Assembly (NCBI GenBank): GCA_963969365.1
Contig: OZ017748.1
Location: 3,159,001-3,223,000 of the forward strand
Direction of reading: 5' to 3'
DNA: 64,000 nucleotides
DNA from: Asterochloris sp. CNOR1
Taxonomy: Eukaryota > Chlorophyta > Trebouxiophyceae > Trebouxiales > Trebouxiaceae
Positions 60,341 to 64,000 of this stretch are shown here, piece after piece. The stretch's first letter is position 1, and every line of letters starts with the position of its first letter. The notes under the pieces are model-generated. The model saw only the letters and a program-made list of their open reading frames with translations. It made no database searches and was not told the DNA's origin. Both the position numbers and the translations under genes were made by a program.

Positions 60341-63300
60341 ATGAAGGAGGCTACCGCTGTCAATGGTGTTAGAAAGCGCAAGACCAGATGGGGTGCTGAT
60401 GTGACTGTTGCCCAGCCTCCTGCTGCTGGTGAGGGTGCAGGGCCCCCTGCTGGAGGTGCTGAAGGTGAAGCCAAGCGTCCCAAGCTGAATGCCAAGCCTG
60501 ATAGCATCCAGGCTTTGCCTCAGGTAAATGCCTCCACCATCGAAGCTCAGAGGCAGGGCAATGGAGCTGCAGCGGAGATCCAGACAGGTCCTGCAGACAT
60601 GCAGCAGAGCAATGGGCCAGACCAGCGCCCGAGGTGAGCCCCTCTGGCTGAGAGAGACCCACATGAAGATGATGGTCTGCGCTCCCAGCCACCAGCCATC
60701 ATAGCTGTCAAGCAACACAACTACTAAAGTTGGCGCCCTCCTGTGTGCAGGCAGCAGCCTTCCCCTGCCAGCGTCGGGCCCGCACTGGGCAGTGCACTGG
60801 CCGCAGCCCGGGCTGTGGCAGCTGGCCTTTCGGGCCTCGCTCCACCCCCGCAAAGCTCTGCATCTCCTGCTCACCCTGCTGGTGGACTGGCTGCTCAGCC
60901 AGCAGCAGCAGCAGAGGCCACCCCTGCTGACACCGCACCCACAGCATCGCTGCCAACTCAACTGGCCAGCGGCAGCAGAATTGCCACTGCTGCGCCAGGA
61001 GGCAGGGAGCCCGCCAGCCTGCCGCCCCCACCCTTCAGGCCTGCCCCCAAGCCGCATGTGCTCTCAGCCAGCTCTTTCCAGACGCCAGCCCAGCTCGCCG
61101 TGGCTCAGGAGGCTGTCAAGATTGCGCAGGAGGCCGCTGCTGCCCATGCTGCCATGCTGGCACAGCAGCGAGCAGCTGAGTCAGGCAAGGCTGCTCCAAC
61201 AGATGCTAGCACCGCCATGACGCAGCCCACAAGCGCAGCCGTGGAGAGGGTGTCCCAGGCAGGGTGAGCAGGCTGCTGCCATCACTTGTCAGAATGCCTG
61301 CTTCTGATAGGTATGGGGAGTGGCAATGGCAGAGCTCATGTCTCAGGGTGCACTTGCTGTGGAGCAGATGTCACATGCAGGTCAAGAGAGTTCATTAGCA
61401 AAGGGCATAACAAGGTGGTGCCGTTATGTGGCTGACTGTTGGCTGCTACTTATTTGGCCTGCTCAGTTCACGCTGCCCTGAGTCCCTGCTGATTTCCATG
61501 GTGCCAGACATGGCGAATCTGTGCTTAAGATGTCATGCGTAGCCCCCCCCCCCCATCTTCAACTTGTCAATTTTGTTATTGCCTGAACAGCAGCATGACT
61601 TGTTTCAAGACACATGACATGTCCCCTCAGCAGCCAGATCAGTAGCTAAACACTGCTGGGGCAGGTATTATCTGCGGCTGCTGATCTCAGCAGGTGCTCT
61701 CGCTGGCGCCAGTGGTCGTTCAGCATGACATATGGCTACACACCATAGAACTCAGTCAGTCACCTCTGTTCATCACACTGCTGTGCAGGGCCCAGTTGCA
61801 AAAGAGCCAGGCAGGGGAAGCCCATGTCGCAGACATGCCAGCAGCCTTCGACTACACTGCTGCCCTGTCAAGAGCTCTGCCCCCGTCAGGTCCCTGCAAG
61901 CTGTACATCCCTTCTGCCATTGCAGTGGACTAGTCTGCCGCGCCGCATTTGTATGCAGGCGGCGCCGCCAGTGGGCTGAGCCAGAACCCGCATGCTTCTG
62001 CATCTGGTCTGCTTGTGTTCATAAGCTGGGTTTTACACGTGTTAATCTTGCTTGGCGCATTTTGTCAGCTTGTTTGTGACAAGCTGACCTGCCTCAGCTA
62101 GATACATGTCAGTCCAGTGGGCTTGTGGGCCTATGTTCAGCTCAAGGGCTTCAGCAGAGCTGGTCTCTGGTGGGCTTGTAAGGTCGGCGCAGGGTTTCCT
62201 CAGATAAGCTGCTTTGCATGCAGATCTGGTGGCCCCCGGCACAACTGAGGATCCAGGAGCTCCCGGCGAGGCAGCTGCAGCCCAGGCACAGGCGTACTCA
62301 GCTGCCTACTCCCACGCAGGCAGCTATGGGTACAGCAGCTGGTATGGGGCCTATGCAGGGCAGCCCATGCCAGACCTGGGAGCCTCAGCGGCATTGGCAG
62401 CGCCTGCAGTGGGCGCTGCTGAGGAGCCCCCTGCCCCGGGGATGGAGGGAGCAGAGCCGCTGCCACCAGGTAGGGCGGCACATCTAGTGCTGCCGCTGTC
62501 GCTGCATGGGTGCAGTGCTGAAAGACTAGAGCGGCTGCCGAGTGAGGCCTGTGGCACATGGATGGAAAGGCAGAGCTGCAGCCACCAGGTAGGACAGCTC
62601 TGGCTGCTGTGCTGTGTTGATGCCCTGCTGCAGGACCACCACTGCTGCTAAGAGGACCCCAGGCAAGAGGGGACAGGCCTCCCCCTGCCAGATTGTAAAG
62701 CAAAATCCGCTGTCACTGCTGGAGGAGGTGTACAGGCTGTATGCATAATGCAGCAGGGCAGTGAGGCAGGCACAGACCCAAGAGTACAAGTAAATGCAAG
62801 GGCTCACTTCAGCTGCCCATTTGCTGCAGGCATGGGCAGATATGCAGCAGCCACCCTGCTCATGCTGCTGCTGAGGGCCTACAGCAGTTTGATCGCAGCA
62901 GCTTTGCTCAAGCGTAGCTGCCACCGGTGCTGCAGGCGAGGATGACGCTGCAGCCTCAGCCGCTGCTGAGGCTGCTGCCCTGGCCTGGCAGCAGGCTGGG
63001 TACGATTACTCTGCTTATGGAGCCTACGCAGCCTGGCCAGGCTATGAGGGGTATGAGGGCATGTATGGCTACCAGGGCTACTATGACCCAGCTGCCTATG
63101 CGCAGTATGCGGCTGCCTCTGGCGCTGAGGCAGCCCCAGCAGCAGCAGGCACAGATGCGGCAGCCCCAGCGGAGTCCCAGGCTGGAGCGGAGGCGGACCA
63201 GGAGGACACCAAGTCACATCCACAGGCGGCGCAGAGTTTGGCAGAGGGTGGCCCGGCAGTGCAGGGTGGGGACGGCAGCGGCAACTTGGCGGCAGAGGCA

Positions 63301-64000
63301 GCTGCAGAGTGAGTGAGCGAGCCTGGCATGCATGCAGTGCCTCTTCTGGGAACTGGAGGCGGGAGGGGGGGGAGGCTGCAGCATGGTGTTTGCATGGCAG
63401 CAGCAAGCCATCAGGACAGGCGGCTGCACAGAGGGAGTCTTGCTGGCCTGCATACACTTCTCAGTCTGCCTCAGGAAGCATCAGCAGTCATGCTACTTTA
63501 AATTCTTGTCTGCCTTGTTACACATATTCTTCCAGAGTGATAGCCTGGCATTGACATGCACGCACACACTGGCTGCATGTGATGCTGGGCCGTGATGCAG
63601 GACAGCCCTCACCTCAGCAGTGAGGGTGCTGTGAGCCAGTTCCCAGCAGCTGCACTCACACCAGCTGCCTTTGATGCAGGAGCAGTGATGCAGCCCAGCC
63701 CAAGGCGGCGCCCGCCAAGTCCAAGCCTGCTGTGCCAGTGGTGCAAGTGAAGCTGCCCAAGCAGTTTTACGAGAAGCAGCGGCAGCGGCAGGCCCAGGAA
63801 GCTGAGCGCAGGAAGGCAGCCATCGCAGAGGCTGCAGCTGAGCAGGTGAGGCCTGCCCAGGAAACTCCTGCTGAGGCATCGTCACTTTGACGGCTGGTGC
63901 AGCTGGGCAAATAGGCAGGTGATCTTTGGCTGAAGCTCTGCTGAGGCCTGGGATGCTGGGTGCAGAACGCTGCCAGAGCAACAGAGGCAGCTGAGCAAGG
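60341..64000 (+). CDS. Tyr/Ala-rich protein with RKRKTRWG start, cut by the window end
   Basis: Exons 60341-60633, 60751-61263, one near 61791-61890, one near 62222-62471, one near 62930-63311, 63679-63846 and 63966-64000 (open) join in phase where checked. The protein begins MKEATAVNGVRKRKTRWGAD; a basic patch before RWG is common in RNA-processing proteins such as SF1 and SURP/G-patch factors, but that is only a hint. A long Ala/Pro-rich part follows, then Tyr-rich low complexity (SYGYSSWYGAYAG, and GYEGYEGMYGYQGYYDPAAY), then a basic, probably helical part LPKQFYEKQRQRQAQEAERR. The low-complexity Tyr/Gly text resembles phase-separating RNA-binding proteins. No RRM, KH or WW domain is visible before the window ends. 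It diverges from TAF11 by 88 bp. Confidence 0.65.
61543..61554 (+). repeat. C12 homopolymer
   Basis: A run of twelve C in the second intron of the last gene. It is a likely site of length variation or sequencing error; it does not affect the coding frame if the exon model is right. Confidence 0.85.
62430..62601 (+). repeat. Echo of a donor edge in the last gene
   Basis: The real exon end (about 62440-62480) reads gatggagggagcagagccgc and tgccaccaggtagggcggca. In the intron, 62560-62601 reads gatggaaaggcagagctgca and gccaccaggtaggacagct. The real donor is the 5'-most copy. Confidence 0.9.

Noticed and set aside
1-64000. tRNA, rRNA or CRISPR features
   Set aside because: I saw no clover-leaf-like segment with a CCA-compatible stem, no rRNA core sequence and no regularly spaced direct repeats with unique spacers; the repeats present are exon-edge echoes, coding minisatellites and the gene duplication.

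Overview
The window is nuclear DNA of an intron-rich, GC-rich green alga. A trebouxiophyte-type genome is my inference from the protein families and the intron style; I could not search a database. Nearly every gene is broken by short introns, mostly GT-AG with tgcag acceptors. Introns look rich in TG/CA and poor in CG compared with exons. I joined exons by hand, checking that reading phase is kept across each junction.

Layout, left to right: (1) 1-527, minus strand, the end of an unrecognised gene; (2) 2546-4850 plus, an SWC5/CFDP1 (BCNT-C) chromatin protein; (3) 5138-7909 minus, a TVP38/TMEM64 (VTT/SNARE-associated) membrane protein; (4) 8023-9663 plus, a protein with a C-terminal J domain; (5) 9754-24268 minus, a 14.5 kb gene for BTAF1/MOT1, the Snf2-family remover of TBP; (6) 24.5-37.0 kb, two tandem copies of a 5.7-6.7 kb unit, each with one unrecognised coiled-coil/membrane protein gene on the minus strand; (7) 37154-37619 plus, a small 3-exon gene of unknown function; (8) 38237-50540 plus, a long FHA-(low complexity)-BRCT-BRCT protein with the architecture of MDC1; (9) 50604-54468 minus, a prenylcysteine oxidase; (10) 54759-58641 plus, an ERK7/8 (MAPK15)-type kinase; (11) 58759-60252 minus, TAF11; (12) 60341 to the window end, plus, a Tyr/Ala-rich protein with an RKRKTRWG start, cut by the window edge. 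Genes mostly alternate strand, with convergent ends about 60-290 bp apart and divergent starts about 90-290 bp apart.

The most striking signal is not a gene. In BTAF1, the MDC1-like gene, prenylcysteine oxidase, MAPK15, TAF11 and the last gene, introns carry diverged copies ('echoes') of the exon edge beside them, including the splice site. Acceptor-side echoes lie upstream of the true acceptor and donor-side echoes lie downstream of the true donor, so the outermost copy is always the one that preserves the exon. Some echoes still translate into recognisable versions of 10-35 residues of the real protein. This suggests that introns here grow by repeated tandem duplication of exon-intron junctions.

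Functionally the window is rich in nuclear factors: SWC5 (H2A.Z exchange), BTAF1 and TAF11 (both act on TBP/TFIID), the MDC1-like DNA-damage mediator and perhaps the last gene (RNA processing). I see no operon-like or mobile-element logic that links them.
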